From positions 1,302,001 through 1,366,000 of the forward strand of contig VNKQ01000005.1 of assembly GCA_016508695.1 (NCBI GenBank): DNA of 64,000 bases, written 5' to 3'. A program made the position numbers and the translations under genes. Under the pieces are notes generated by a model that was given only the letters and a program-made list of their open reading frames with translations, did not search any database and was not told the origin of the DNA. The stretch is from Hyphodiscus hymeniophilus (Eukaryota; Ascomycota; Leotiomycetes; Helotiales; Hyphodiscaceae). Shown here one piece after another: positions 37,408-49,217 of this stretch (its first letter is position 1; each line of letters starts with the position of its first letter).

Positions 37408-39737
37408 ATGTTACGACCAATCTCCTCATTATTCGCCATTTCCTTGTTATTTTTGGGAACCCTGCCGAGCAGAGTTCGAGCAGATCAGATCCTAAAAACC
37501 TCGGGCTTTAGTACTTGCTTGTCAAATGCCAACATCACCGTACAGAATCTGGATATCGAATACAACAATGACGACAAGACGGTGACGTTCAATGTCGCTG
37601 GCACTAGCACCAGTGTCCAAAATGTTACGGCTCAGCTGAATGTCACAGCGTACGGTATTTCAGTCTATCAGAACTCATTCAACCCTTGTGACTCGAGCAC
37701 ATATGTACAACAACTCTGTCCAGGTATGTACACAACTACGAAACTATATGCAGCTGTTATAGGCACATACTAACAGCTTTGCAGTGCCTGCAGGTTCGTT
37801 TTCAGCCAATGGGAACCAATCCATCCCACCGTCCTATGCGTCTCAGATTCCATCAATTGCCTTTTCAGTGCCCGACATTGCAGCCCAAGCAACACTAGAA
37901 TTAAAGTCGCTTGATACTGGGGCAGATGTTGCTTGTATCACGTCCGATGTGAACAACGGAAAGACTGCTAGCGTGCCTGCTGTCTCATATGTTGCCGCTG
38001 GAATTGCTGGAGCTGCGTTGGCAGTGGGCGGTTTATCTGCTCTCGGGGCTGCTGCTGGAGGTGGTAGCGGTGGAGCGGGAACAATGAGCCCTTCGTTCAC
38101 TGACGTTATTACGACTATGCAGGGGTTCGCCATGAATGGCATGATGTCCGTCAAGTATCCTGATGTCTACCGAAGCTTCGCAAAGAATTTCGGTTTCAGC
38201 GTGGGACTCATTCCTTGGACAGCGATGCAAACTTCTATCGACAATTTCAGATCCAAAACCGGAGGAAACTTGACAGATGATAGTGTCCAATTCCTCAAAA
38301 ATGCTACCCTCGAGTTCAGTGATGGATCAGGCGCCTCAAAAATGAAGAGGCATGTTGCAATGATGATCAGGGAGTCAATCTTGACCAACTCAACGTCCAC
38401 CGCAGGATCGTCTAATTCGTCAATCCAAACAACCGTCCATGGTATTCAGGCTTATGTCGAAGAATTGAGCGTTCCACAAGCCAATACCTTCATGACTGTC
38501 CTGCTCATCGTCGCTATTGTGATTGCAGCAATCGCTGTTGGTGTTCTATCTTTGAAAGTTATCCTGGAGTTCTGGGCATTATTCGGTTCCTTTCCCAAAG
38601 GCTTGACCGGCTTCAGAAAGCATTACTGGGGTACTATGGCGCGCACCATCGTCAACTTGATTCTCGTCCTCTACGGAATATGGGTACTTTACTGTATCTT
38701 CCAATTTACTCATGGTGATTCATGGGCTGCCAAAGTACTCGCTGGTATAACGCTTGCGATCTTCACCGGCGTTCTCGCAACCTTTACATTCCTCATCTGG
38801 AGGACGGCAAGAGTCCTCAAAAAATCGGAAGGAGATGTTTCAGGTCTCTACGAAGATAAGAGCAATTGGCTCAAGTACAGCTTATTTTATGATAGCTACA
38901 AGAAGGACTTCTGGTGGCTGTTCGTTCCAGCTATCGTCTACATGTTTGCGAAGGGTTGCGTGCTGGCTGCTGCTGATGGACATGGACTCTCCCAAACCGT
39001 GGCACAACTAGTGATTGAGTGTCTGAGTACGTATCACTTTTTGTTCAATATGGATCAACTAACAATCTTCAGTGTTGGGCCTCTTGATTTGGAACCGACC
39101 GTACGAGAGAAAGTCCGGCAACATCATAAACATATTTATACAGGTTATAAGAGCTCTCTCAGTCGTATGCATACTGGTCTTCGTAGAGGAACTTGGGATC
39201 GCGCAAACAACTCAAACCGTTACCGGTGTTGTACTCATCGCCGTTCAGAGCTTGTTGACCGGCGTCTTGGCCATTCTCATTGCTGTGAACGCCATAATCA
39301 TGTGCTGCAAGGAGAACCCCCACAGAAAGCGACGCAAGGAAGCTGGTATGTTCTCCGGACTATTCTCACGTCAATACTAACATATCCTAGAAAAACTCAA
39401 TCGTGACCTTGATAATCTTACACCCCTTGACGCAAGAAACTCGCTGCTCATGGACCCAGCCAAGATGAATACGACATACGAGAACGAACCAAAATATCCT
39501 CTCTTCAAACAAGACTCCGTCGACAGCTTCATGAATGAGCCGGCAAACCCATATTCTGGAGCGACACCTCTTCGGCCCTTCACACCACAGTCACACCGAC
39601 CGGTACGCTCAGTTGAGAGCAGAGAGAATTTGGTTCAGCACGCTGCGCCACTTGGTGGTGTAAGTGGCAGCCCCCCTCGTCAACCTGCAATACCGAACCT
39701 TCCAGCCTATGGGGGTTACAGAGGCGTTGCGTATTAG
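37408..39737 (+). CDS. TRP-like / flavin-carrier (Flc) family membrane protein
   Basis: Four exons (37408-37723, 37785-39026, 39073-39345, 39391-39737) give 725 residues. A signal peptide (SLLFLGTLPSRVRA) precedes an ML-like lipid-binding luminal domain with Cys residues and many N-glycosylation sites (NVTAQLNVT). Then come a Gly/Ala-rich hydrophobic segment, a TRP-like multi-helix block (from about TFMTVLLIVAIVIAAIAVGV to LLTGVLAILIAVNAIIMCC), and a hydrophilic C-terminal tail with NPYSG and Pro/Arg motifs. Introns 1 and 3 carry ACTAAC branch-like sites. In yeast and Aspergillus, Flc proteins act in ER or vacuolar FAD/heme or calcium handling and wall maintenance. The precise role here is unproven. 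The family call is firm. Confidence 0.9.
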
Positions 39738-40380
39738 TCTAGTAGAGAAGTCGAGTTTACGAGTTTCTCATTGTGTGTTCTGTATGAATGATCCTGGAAA
39801 TGCCGGGTATCAATTGGGCATAGGGTCTTATATGGTGGTGCGCTTATATACCATGGTTTTCTTCAAGTAGTCGGTTGTCTCACACTGTATATGATATTAG
39901 TTACGAACATGGCAGCGCGCCCTATCAAGTCAAAAATTACTCTTAACAAAATACCTCTTGTATGCATATTGCGAGTGGCACAATTGGTCGATATTTTTGC
40001 GTTCCGTTAGACCGCACGGTGGGATGGACTCCACGGAAAATTCAAACTTCTCGGCACATCGTCCACCGAGTACAAAATGCAGATCTCGAATTAATCGATC
40101 TGCATGTATTCATCCTTCCTTGTCTGCAATTTTCCCTTTGGTCAATTGAGCTTCCCCAGGGCCCCCAATACCCCGCCAAATTATTTTCTACCCCTCATTA
40201 TCATAGAGATACTTCGTAGGTTCAATGCAGCTCCGCACCAGCTGTGCGGTCGTCGAGTGCATCAACTCAACGGTTATGTATTTTCGCTTCCATGCACTTA
40301 AGAAGTCATATAACGTCCCATTATCTTCATCAATGTGCTGTTTCCTCTTCACTTATGCGAATCTCCTTAAAGTTCTCAAG
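39738..40380. other. Spacer between Flc and carboxylesterase genes
   Basis: This is the 3' flank of Flc plus the promoter of the esterase. I see no gene. An in-frame ATG at 40225 upstream of the esterase is not favoured, because the signal peptide begins at 40381. Confidence 0.5.
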
Positions 40381-42123
40381 ATGCTTTCACATCCTCCAAA
40401 TGCCTTGCTTCTTGTGATCTTTTCTCTGGCCTTCATAATTCAAGGACAAGAACTCACAGCCTCTCTTGATTATGGCACATTTCAAGGATCATACAATGCA
40501 CAGTACAATCTGAGTTACTGGAGGAAGATTCCCTTCGCCGCTCCGCCCGTAGGAGAGAATCGATTTCGGGCACCTCAGCCTCCAATGCCCATCACCAACG
40601 GCACCTACGATTCGGAGCAGACTTTCGATTACTGCCCGCAAAGAACCGTATGCCTCCCTCTCCTTCATTATAAATAGCTCTTTGAATTTCGTTTTATTAC
40701 TACAAAGGAAACATCGATTGATTGTCACGACAGGAGAACGGCACAGAAGACTGCCTTTACCTTGGACTCTACTCCCGTCCTTGGACGTCCTCTGCCCCCC
40801 TCCGTCCAGTCGTCGTTGTGTTCTTCGGTGGGGCATTCATCGAAGGCGGAGGCTCCTTCTCCATCCCACCAGCTGGCTATCCCGTCCTCAACGTATCCAG
40901 CTCCAACGATTTCATATTCGTGTACCCCAACTACCGCGTGAACGCTTTTGGGTTCCTCCCAGGGCGTGAGATAGCCTCATCGCCGACCTCTGACCTCAAC
41001 CCTGGACTACTGGATCAACAGGCCGTCTTGATCTGGACCCACAAATACATTGAGCATTTTGGGGGAGATCCCAAGAACGTATCGATTTGGGGCCAGTCCG
41101 CTGGGGCTGGAAGCGTCGTCGCACATGTAATTGCGAACAGGGGCCGGACTGATCCTCCGTTGTTCTCAAAAGCACTTGCCAGTAGCCCCTTCTGGCCAAA
41201 GACGTATAAATACGATGATCCTGAAGCTCAGGCTATCTACGACAACCTTGCAAACCTGACAGGCTGTGCAGGACCAGAGAGTCTGAGCTGCTTGAAGAGC
41301 GTTGATGTTCAAACGATAAGGACGGCCGCGCTGGCGATCTCGGGAAGTCACACTTATAACACGAGCTCTTACACTTGGTCACCTGTCATCGATGGGAAGT
41401 TCTTGACGCAAAGTCTCAGTCAAGCGACATTTAAGGGACAGGTCAATATCGATTTTGGGTGGGGGATGTACAATACACATGAAGGTATGGTTGCTGTCCT
41501 CCATGGTAAAGAGTAGAAACTGATACCGCGAAGGGGAGAATTTCATCGCACCTGGGCTTGCAGATGCCGTTGATACCGGCTCTCCCCCCTTCAATTCTAG
41601 CACCGCTTCATTCAACAACTGGCTGCGAGGATTCCTGCCGGGCTTCTCACAACGTAATCTGGAGCGGGTCCTTGAACTTTACCCGCCAGTCGGCTCATCC
41701 GAGGAAATACCATTTTACAACACGACGTACACTCAAGCCGGCCTCATCTACCGAGACGTGGTCCTCGCGTGCCCAACATACTGGACGGCCAGAGCAGCCC
41801 ACAAGAAGAGCTATGTGGGCGAATACTCGATCTCGCCAGCGACGCATGGGAGCGATACGGAATGGTGGAATCAGGTGAACCCTATTCAGAAAACGCAGCC
41901 TTTCATTTACCAAGGGTACGCGGGAGCATTTGCTTCGTTCTTCCAGACTGGGGATCCGAATGCTCATAAGCTCACGAATGCGAGCGTGCCGGGTGTGCCG
42001 GAGAACTGGAGGACCGGAGAAGAATTTAGCGTTGAGACTGATGGGTTTGCAAATGTAAGGGTTGATTCATTGAATGCGCGATGCGGGTTCTGGAGGCAGG
42101 TCGCTGACGATGTTCCAATTTGA
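40381..42123 (+). CDS. Secreted type-B carboxylesterase/lipase
   Basis: Three exons (40381-40647, 40734-41484, 41534-42123) give 535 residues. A signal peptide (ALLLVIFSLAFIIQGQ) is followed by the alpha/beta-hydrolase core: IPFAAPPVGENRF, EDCLYL, the nucleophile elbow GQSAGAGS, the acidic residue of the triad at NTHEGENF (spanning the second intron), and the catalytic His in PATHGSDTEW. The oxyanion region reads FFGGAF where many relatives have HGG. At least eight N-x-S/T sites support secretion. The start at 40381 is chosen to place the signal peptide at the N-terminus. Substrate range cannot be read from the sequence. A role in breaking ester bonds in host or environmental polymers is possible. 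Confidence 0.9.
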
Positions 42124-42831
42124 GCAACTGCAAGTCATCAAATAATCCAAATAGTCATAATTCGACCTAGGATTCGTCGTTATGGAGAAATACAGGGTAA
42201 GAAATTAAGCATCTAGACCCATAACTCATCAAGTGCTTAAGATGGTCAAAAACTGTATTTAACTCAAAATGACATCGAAGTCGATATCTACTGCTCGCAT
42301 TCAGTAATCTCCCCATCAAAAGCGCTCATGGTATCCCTCTTGAGTCTTGTCTTCTGAGGAAGCAAGCATAACCTGCAAGCCTTGGCCGATATCTGTAGTG
42401 AGCTCTTCGATGATATTCATGCTCCGATGCTGTGATAACTCACACATTTTGTTTCTTTGGGGTTTCGGATTAACTTCCGGCGCCTTGTACCTGATACGCA
42501 GCTCGTACGAGTCACCCTCGATGTATCAGTGAGCTATTCACGCCTGTTAGGCTACCAATGAAGTCGATAGCACTGAGCGCTTCAATGATAGTTTCTGACT
42601 TATATATTCTTGTATCATCCACACGAATCGCTCAAACCCCGATTGAGTAGGTAAAACTATATCGCACCAACAAGTATGTGTTCAAGCCATTGTGAAAAGA
42701 GATATGGGGTAGAAGGGTATGTAGCAGTACGAAGTCTTGGACTGTTGTTTCCTAGCCTAGTGCGAGCTCGCAAAATGCTTCATTATCATTCTGCAACGCG
42801 AACCATCTATCACCACTGAAGCACCACGAAG
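42124..42831. other. Spacer between convergent esterase and BTB genes
   Basis: I see no gene. It contains the 3' untranslated regions of both flanking genes. Confidence 0.5.
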
Positions 42832-44667
42832 TCAGTAATTCGTCAACAATGGTAGTGCGAAGTGTGCGGAGTTATCAAGGCTAATTCGAGCAATATCTGT
42901 GGTAACTGAATGGCAAGACAGCAATAAAACTTTGCTCACATATGGATCGCGATTACGCCGACCGGGACCTTCAACAATGACATGGTCTCTCGGTAACGGG
43001 ACCGGAAGAGGTCTCTCCATTGCTGGCAGATCATCTTTATTATCCTCCTCCCTCCTCTCCATCATTTCCTTCATTATGATGATCGAAAGCTCCGGATTCT
43101 CCTTGAAGAAAGTGTCGGTCTCTTCGCGAAAGTTCTTCCAGAGCCTGGCTTGCAAGAAACCCACTCTGGCAAAGACTTTCTTGAGGAGCGGATCCATCGG
43201 GCTCAACCCTGCGTTGAGTGTTTTGCAAGATTGGAGAACGGCTGGAAGAGCTGCGTCTAAGCCAGCGATTTCGAAATTGTCAATGATGCATGCAGACACG
43301 CAAGTTTTGAAGTCCGGCATCAAAAACCGATCAGCACATACGTAGACTTCGACACTCAGTGAGTAAGCCATAGCCCAAGTGCGTAGGTCCTCCACAGACA
43401 TCCTTTCCCCTGGAACGGGATCGTCTACAACGACTACGTTATTTCTTGAGCCTCGTCGTCGGTCGCGATCGCGTGGTCGAGTCGGATGGCCTCTCACGGG
43501 CATCACATGCGGAGGATTATTGTACCAACGAGTCCTAGGCGGTGTTGGTCTTCGCGTCATACCACAGTTCCAGCAAGCAGGGCCTGTCGATTCTGACACG
43601 CATGCGATACATTGACAGTCCGGTCGATGTCTAATGATCACCTGATCAGTTCCCTGCTAAAGGTTCAGCTAAATCAGTCGCCTACCTTCCAAGTTCCTTT
43701 CTTTGCCGTTGCTCCCATTGCCGTCTCGTCCGACGCTCTCGTCTTCTCTGACTTCTAATACTGTATGATGTTAGTGACGAGCTATTTCCACTTCAAAGTA
43801 CAGAGAGACGTTAGGAGAATTCTAGATGTTCTGTTTACCTTTCATCGCTTGCACTGCCTCCAGAATCAGTTCCATCTTCGCTACCTGAATTCATATCGTC
43901 CGATTCCTTCCCCTTCCCTTTGTCGGGTTCTTCAACTAAAACAAACTATCAGCAAGATCAGAAGGCAAGCTGCCGCTGAGGCTCACCCAAAACACTGGCA
44001 GCAGTCTTGATTGGCACATAAGTTCCTTCGTATAGAAAGGCTATTACGAAGCTGAATATAGCAGGATCTTCCTCGGGCAAATCAATCGCCTGATCATCTG
44101 CTTCCCGAAACTCTCCGTCCAGAGCCATTCTAAAGTATTCGCTCTTTATGAGGACGTCACGATGGACTGAGAAGACTTCGGCGGTAGGTCCGACCCGTAC
44201 TGGAATAATAGCACTTTGATGCCGTCTATGGGTTCAAGTCAGCCTTTCTCTCAACCATGTTTTTCTGAGCTTCCTTCATAGGATATCGTTCCTGAAAGAC
44301 TCCGTGGGCATCTAAGAAAGCTCTTGAGAATCTGTCAGGAAAGAGCTTTCCCACGCACTCCTAGCATTGTCCCAACTCTTCCGATACATCTCAGCGACTG
44401 ATCGCAGTATAATATCTGGCTAGCAGACTCCAAATTCACCAACTGAATGCCGCGCAAGCTAAAATCAGAAACAGCTTACCCATCGACACTGGACAACCAC
44501 AAATCCTTTTTTGGGTCTGCCACTTCCTTCACTCTCGTATCATCCTCCACAAAATCCAGAACTACGACGTCCGGAGTCGTAGTGCTTGGTGCTCGCATCT
44601 CCGCATCTAAGGATCTCTCTGGCTGATCCGGAGCCGGGACATGGGTGTTCCCTCTGATTCTTGCCAT
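42832..44667 (-). CDS. BTB/POZ domain protein
   Basis: Exons are read at 44667-44480, 44225-43987, 43935-43839, a short Arg-rich exon near 43740-43680, and a long last exon from about 43630. The N-terminal half carries a BTB fold: VVLDFVEDD, a long loop, then AEVFSVHRDVLIKSEYFRMAL and EEDPAIFSFVIAFLYEGTYV. It is followed by an acidic/Gly-Ser linker, an Arg-rich stretch, and a Cys-rich patch (CQCIAC, CWNC) that might bind a metal. The C-terminal half resembles the helical section that follows BTB domains in many fungal proteins (AYSLSVEVYVCADRFLMPDF). The 3' end is unsure: a GTGAGC...CACAG intron may remove 52 bases near 42900, moving the stop to 42843. Typical roles are cullin-3 adaptors or protein interaction. 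No target can be named. Confidence 0.78.
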
Positions 44668-45948
44668 TCCTCGTTCGTGTCAATAAAGCGCAGTCAAAAA
44701 AAAAAAATGGTGCTGAAGTGTATGAAAAGGGAAAGTGTAAAGAAAATATAGAACAATTCAAAATATCTCAGCCCCGCTCCAAGCCTCTCACCCAGGCTCC
44801 CGCTCTTGTATCACCCACACCTTTTCCCTCACCGAGTCACCGTGGCGGCTGCTGCCTCAACGGATGATTCTATAGCGGGAATGCCTCAATTGGAGGTCAT
44901 CGCGACGAGGCTTATTCAAAGAACGTTACTGACTCATGTATGAGCGCTTGGAAGATAGAGGAAGCCAAAATGCAAAAGGTTGAGAAGAAAAGGAAGTATT
45001 TACGCGCTTCCATTGCGCGGCGCCGTGAGGATGACAAGTCGCGTGATAGTCCACCTTGGGAGCAGTGCATGAAGCGGCCACGGCTCCTCCACTGGGGGAG
45101 GCTGAAAGAGCTTCGTTGGCCGTCTCAAGGCAGTACGTGGGTTCTTCTGGATGAGAAAAGGTGTGGTTCGACCGTGGGGGATGCATTGCAGCTTTAGTTC
45201 AACGGAGAGCCCGTGCAGATACTGTGGTCAATAGAAGAAGCCACTCCCTCGCCAATTGGAGGAGATTTTGAAGTTGGGAGACGCAATGGAGAGCAGAGGG
45301 CTCACAGTAGATGTGGTGCGACTCTACGAACGTACAGTACAGTAGACAAAACTAAGTCTTTCTCGTACAAGAGTGCTGATACAGTAAGGTTAGGGCGGGA
45401 AAGCTATGGATAATTAAAGACTGGCGCAGTTTATGTTCTACTTCAAACACTTTGGAGAACGAAAAGCGTTTATAATAGCCTTTGTGTCCAATTCTACCTT
45501 ACACAAGGAAGTTACTGCCTCGGCTGTATTAAAAGCAATGATATTAGAAGGGTTGCACCAGGGCAATTGCATATCATACAGTGCGTATAAAAAGGCCTAT
45601 TCGAGAAGTTTACTATGCTTCTTGGTAAGTCTACGCTTATTCTCCCTGCATATTGGTGAGTTGATCCTATTTCATATGAACGGTCGGTCTATTTTTCATG
45701 GGAAGGCCGGGAGGAGTTGTACATAAATATCTCGCCTTACCAGCGTAGAGGTCTTGGTCCTTTGTACATCTTGATACGGCGTTCGCACTGTCAGATGAGG
45801 TATTCGAGGGCTTGAAGAATAACACTAGGTGTGTTGACAGAAGAAGTATATAAGTCATTGAGTGAAGGTAGCTATGGATCTGGAGATGGAGGGGCTATTG
45901 CACTGAACATAAGAGCCCATCCATACTTCCCCCCTCCTCCTGCCGTCC
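44668..45948. other. Spacer downstream of the aldolase-like gene and upstream of the BTB gene
   Basis: It holds a run of 12 A residues (44696-44707) within the BTB promoter. There are low-complexity frames but no recognisable gene. A frame on the plus strand at 44940-45197 lacks any family signature. Confidence 0.45.
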
Positions 45949-46917
45949 TCATTTCAGGAAACTCCCATTACTCTTCGCAAGCTGCTCATCATAGTACCCC
46001 TGAAAAGCCAACCATCCCTTCTCCGACCCCCCAACCTGAGGGTAAGTAAAAGCCGCCTCCTCATCATTAATGAAGATCTTCTCATGCCCACTCCCGGCAC
46101 TCGCAGCATCCACGAGCAACTGCGCATGGCACGTCTTATCCAGACTGATGAACCAGAAGGCCGCCTCGTCAACACTTTGTCCTACTGTAAGCAGCCCGTG
46201 GTTTTGTAGGATAGCAGCCTTCCCGCCGCCGAGGCATTTGGCGATGCGTTTGCCTTCCTCGCGATCGAGGACGATGCCGCCGAAGTTGTCGTAGACGGCG
46301 TGGGATTTGTAGAAGCGGAGAGAGTCTTGGGTGATCATGTCAAGCTCTCGGCCAAAGACCGAGAAGGCTTTGCCGTACACTGAGTGAGCATGGCAGGCGG
46401 CGTGGACGTCTGGGCGTGCTTTGTGGACTTTGAATTTTTGAGAGGTTGCTCATGATACTAGGAGAGGAAGCGTCAAAGGGGCTTACTTTCGGAATGAATA
46501 GCAAAGGCTGCTGCATTTATAGGCTCATCACCTTCCACTACATCACCATCCTCATTCACAAGGATTAAATCAGAAACGCGGATTTGCGAGAAGTGTTGTG
46601 AGAGCGGGTTCAACCAGAAATGATCAGTCAAGATCGGATCCCGGACTGAGATGTGGCCTGCAACTCCTTCATCGAAACCTCGTTCGGCGAATCTGAAAGA
46701 CCTTAGTTCTGATTTATAAGACTCTATATATCGAGAATTCCCACATCCGGAACGCCGCAGCAAGATGCTGCTTGCGATATAGTCTTTCTTCCTCCAAGGT
46801 CTCGAACTTGGGGTAGGAGCGGATCTTGAGCTTCTTCCCGGAAACAGTCTTCCCAAGCGCTCCGAGCCTGGAATTAGACTCACTCTCGCCGCTCAGAGTC
46901 GTCGCTGTTGGTGCCAT
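45949..46917 (-). CDS. Class II aldolase/adducin-domain protein
   Basis: Three exons (46917-46745, 46692-46487, 46427-45949) give 285 residues. The fold is clear: FAERGFDEGVAGHISVRDP near the N-terminus, VNEDGDVVEGDEPINAAAFAIHSE, the metal-binding HAHS motif (HAACHAHS) and the third His in LQNHGLLTVG. A 50-residue N-terminal extension precedes the domain. Metal-binding residues look complete, so it may be an active aldolase-like or epimerase-like enzyme. Many fungal members have no defined substrate. The two introns are 52 and 59 bases with proper GT-AG ends. Confidence 0.88.
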
Positions 46918-48113
46918 TATTTCTGAGGAATAATGTATTGTCTGCGAAGAGGCGACGCTGCTGGTATTAAGACAGTAAGGTACCTTTGGGTGGCGACAGT
47001 AGAGAAATTCACCCCACTTTCGATGCGGGGTAGTGGGGTAGGGCGCGGGAGGCTTCCAAGGTAGGTAGGTATTAAGGTACCATCAAAATACAATGTCCTC
47101 TCAAGAACCTTAGAGACAGCATCTTTGTATTTTGACTTCTGTTAATTTCGAACAAGTCTTCTGGAGAAGCCGCATACCTTGGACCGCTGGAACATCATGC
47201 TTCCCTACGGTCTAAGAAAGGTCCTACTTGGTGCAATGATTGTTCTGTTAGACTCTACAACCAATAGACTATATTCTGCTGCTACTAGATGTCAATCTGC
47301 TCCATGCTTGCAGTTTGAAATTCAAATCAACGGATAGGCCAGTGCTCTCTCAGACAATGGTCACTATTTCATACACAACCTTCCTCACGAAGTTCACCTT
47401 CTCGAATTCCGTAACCTCTCATAACATACCAAACACTTTCCAAACTTCGTAAACCTCAACCCCTCAAGACTTCAATACATACTCGTCGGTTCCTTTCACA
47501 AATCAAATTTACTCAATCATGCCGTCAAAAATCCCCGGACACGTTACCGATACAATGTCGTTCTCGATCCGCGTGGCCTCACCTTCGACTCCCCATCGCC
47601 ACCTGTACTACGTCCTTTAGCATGCTTCATTATGAGAAGCCAAAGGAATTCTTATTTGACGATTTTGGTTGTAAGATTCCTTTAGTCAAGCCAACCTCCG
47701 CCGCTGAACAGTTGATTGAAGCCACTCGGCCTGACTTTCAACCTGTCGATGGAATCCGCCTCGAGCTTGTTGTCTGTCATCACATGAACAACCGAATTCT
47801 CTCGCCATCCATCTCACTATTGCCACGGAAGAAGCTTCTCCTGGTATGCATAATGAATCTGTCACCAACCGCACTTGTATAAAGACAGACCTCGCGTGTC
47901 ATAACCTCAAGCAATTCACCATGAACAAAATTCGTCCGGTCTTTAAGAAGGTCACCAAGGATACCGAACAAGGTCCACAGGAGCATTGGCAAATCGAGGA
48001 GGGTTTTAACGGGCGTGAACTTCCCATGACCCGTAGTGACGTAGCAGCGCCCATCCATAGTCCGCCCAGACTAGGTACCATAACCACCAAGGTACATCCC
48101 CACGACACACTAT
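46918..48113. other. Uncertain locus with possible plus-strand gene
   Basis: From 46918 to about 47515 the DNA looks like a promoter (TACCTACC-type motifs, then CAAAC/CTTC-rich leader). A Kozak-like CAATCATGCC start lies at 47519. Downstream, protein-like segments appear in different frames: YRYNVVLDPRGLTFDSPS near 47550, EKPKEFLFDDFGCKIPLVKP at 47631, and MNKIRPVFKKVTKD near 47920. I could not join them with credible introns, so this may be a decayed gene or one with several introns. Confidence 0.3.
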
Positions 48114-48768
48114 CTACACTATGACGATGTCGTCGTCAAAAAGGTCGAAGTAGGAGAGATATTCGGGTCGAACGAAGACAGGGTCCTTCACCGTTCCGGT
48201 TTCATTCATATCAGGATTCAGAACCCACGAGATGAACCCACCGCCCGGGAGAAACGCCGCGTTCATGAAGCGCGAAAACAAAGCCATGCCTTCGCGGATG
48301 AAAAGGGCAGATTGTGCATCGCCGGAGGGGAAGATGATGAGGGGAGAAAGCAGCAGCTCGCCGTCTCCTACGGAGTCTGTAAGTTCGTGTGCAGTACTCT
48401 CAACTGCGAAGCACCAGAAGGACTACAGCTGACGCGGATTCCCGATAGAATGCGGACGACGAGACGGAGATGCTCGCTACGAGGGTAGCGGATGCGCTTG
48501 AGAGTGAATCGGCTCTGGAGTTGGCGGAGATGCTGTTTGACTCGCACCCCAATGTTGGCGGTTGAGGATGCGGACTGGAGGTTCCAAGGTTCGACAAAGC
48601 TGGAGGTGGGATTGGAGAGGTGCGAGGGGAAGAGAGGTTGAGGTTGAAGTTGGGAGTGAATCCGCCGTGTCGCGGAGTGAGATGGTGAGCGGGCCGCGAA
48701 ACCACTTGCGGAGTATATGTTCGAAGATAGTCAGAAGAATCGGACGAATTGCTAGGTCTCATATCCAT
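48114..48768 (-). CDS. Unrecognised protein with possible frameshift
   Basis: The 3' exon (about 48378-48114) is convincingly coding: GDGELLLSPLIIFPSGDAQS, ALFSRFMNAAFLPGGGFISW and EYLSYFDLFDDDIVIV before TAG, with C-ending codons. A 50-base intron (GTAGTC...TTACAG) joins it in phase to an upstream section reading VEPWNLQSASSTANIGVRVK, LRQLQSRFTLKRIRY and LRLVVRILSGIRVSY. Further upstream the most protein-like frame (FEHILRKWFRGPLTISLRDT) is offset by one base, with no GT between the two for an intron. The ATG at 48768 opens yet another frame. I recognise no family. The true start may lie upstream, as far as about 48985. Confidence 0.45.
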
Positions 48769-49217
48769 CGTATGCTTCTGAGCGACTGTATCCTAAAAGT
48801 TGAGATGGTCTTCCTGCTTCGTACGAATATTCCGCAACTTGCGTGAATGCAAGCTTTTGAATAACTAGGATGTCTCCGCGAAGTTCGAACGGAGGGTACT
48901 CGAGCCAAATCGGCTGGCTTATGAGCAGAAAGCGAGCTTCTGAAAATCTTCTACATGACAAGTTCTGCGGAAACCTTGGATTCATTTATTACAACACTCG
49001 TTGTGGTACCACTGTTGGCCCTGAAGACAGAAAAATTGCAATCAGGATTTCCAATAAAAGGAATTATCAATGCCGGACCATATCTTCATTTTCTATGCTA
49101 TTTTACACTCCAAATCCAACAGTCTTTGACCTTAAACTGCTCCCAAACAGATCGTGAAACGCCATGCATGCTTTTCCCTATATGCAAACATAATAAATGC
49201 AGCATATCCGAACAACC

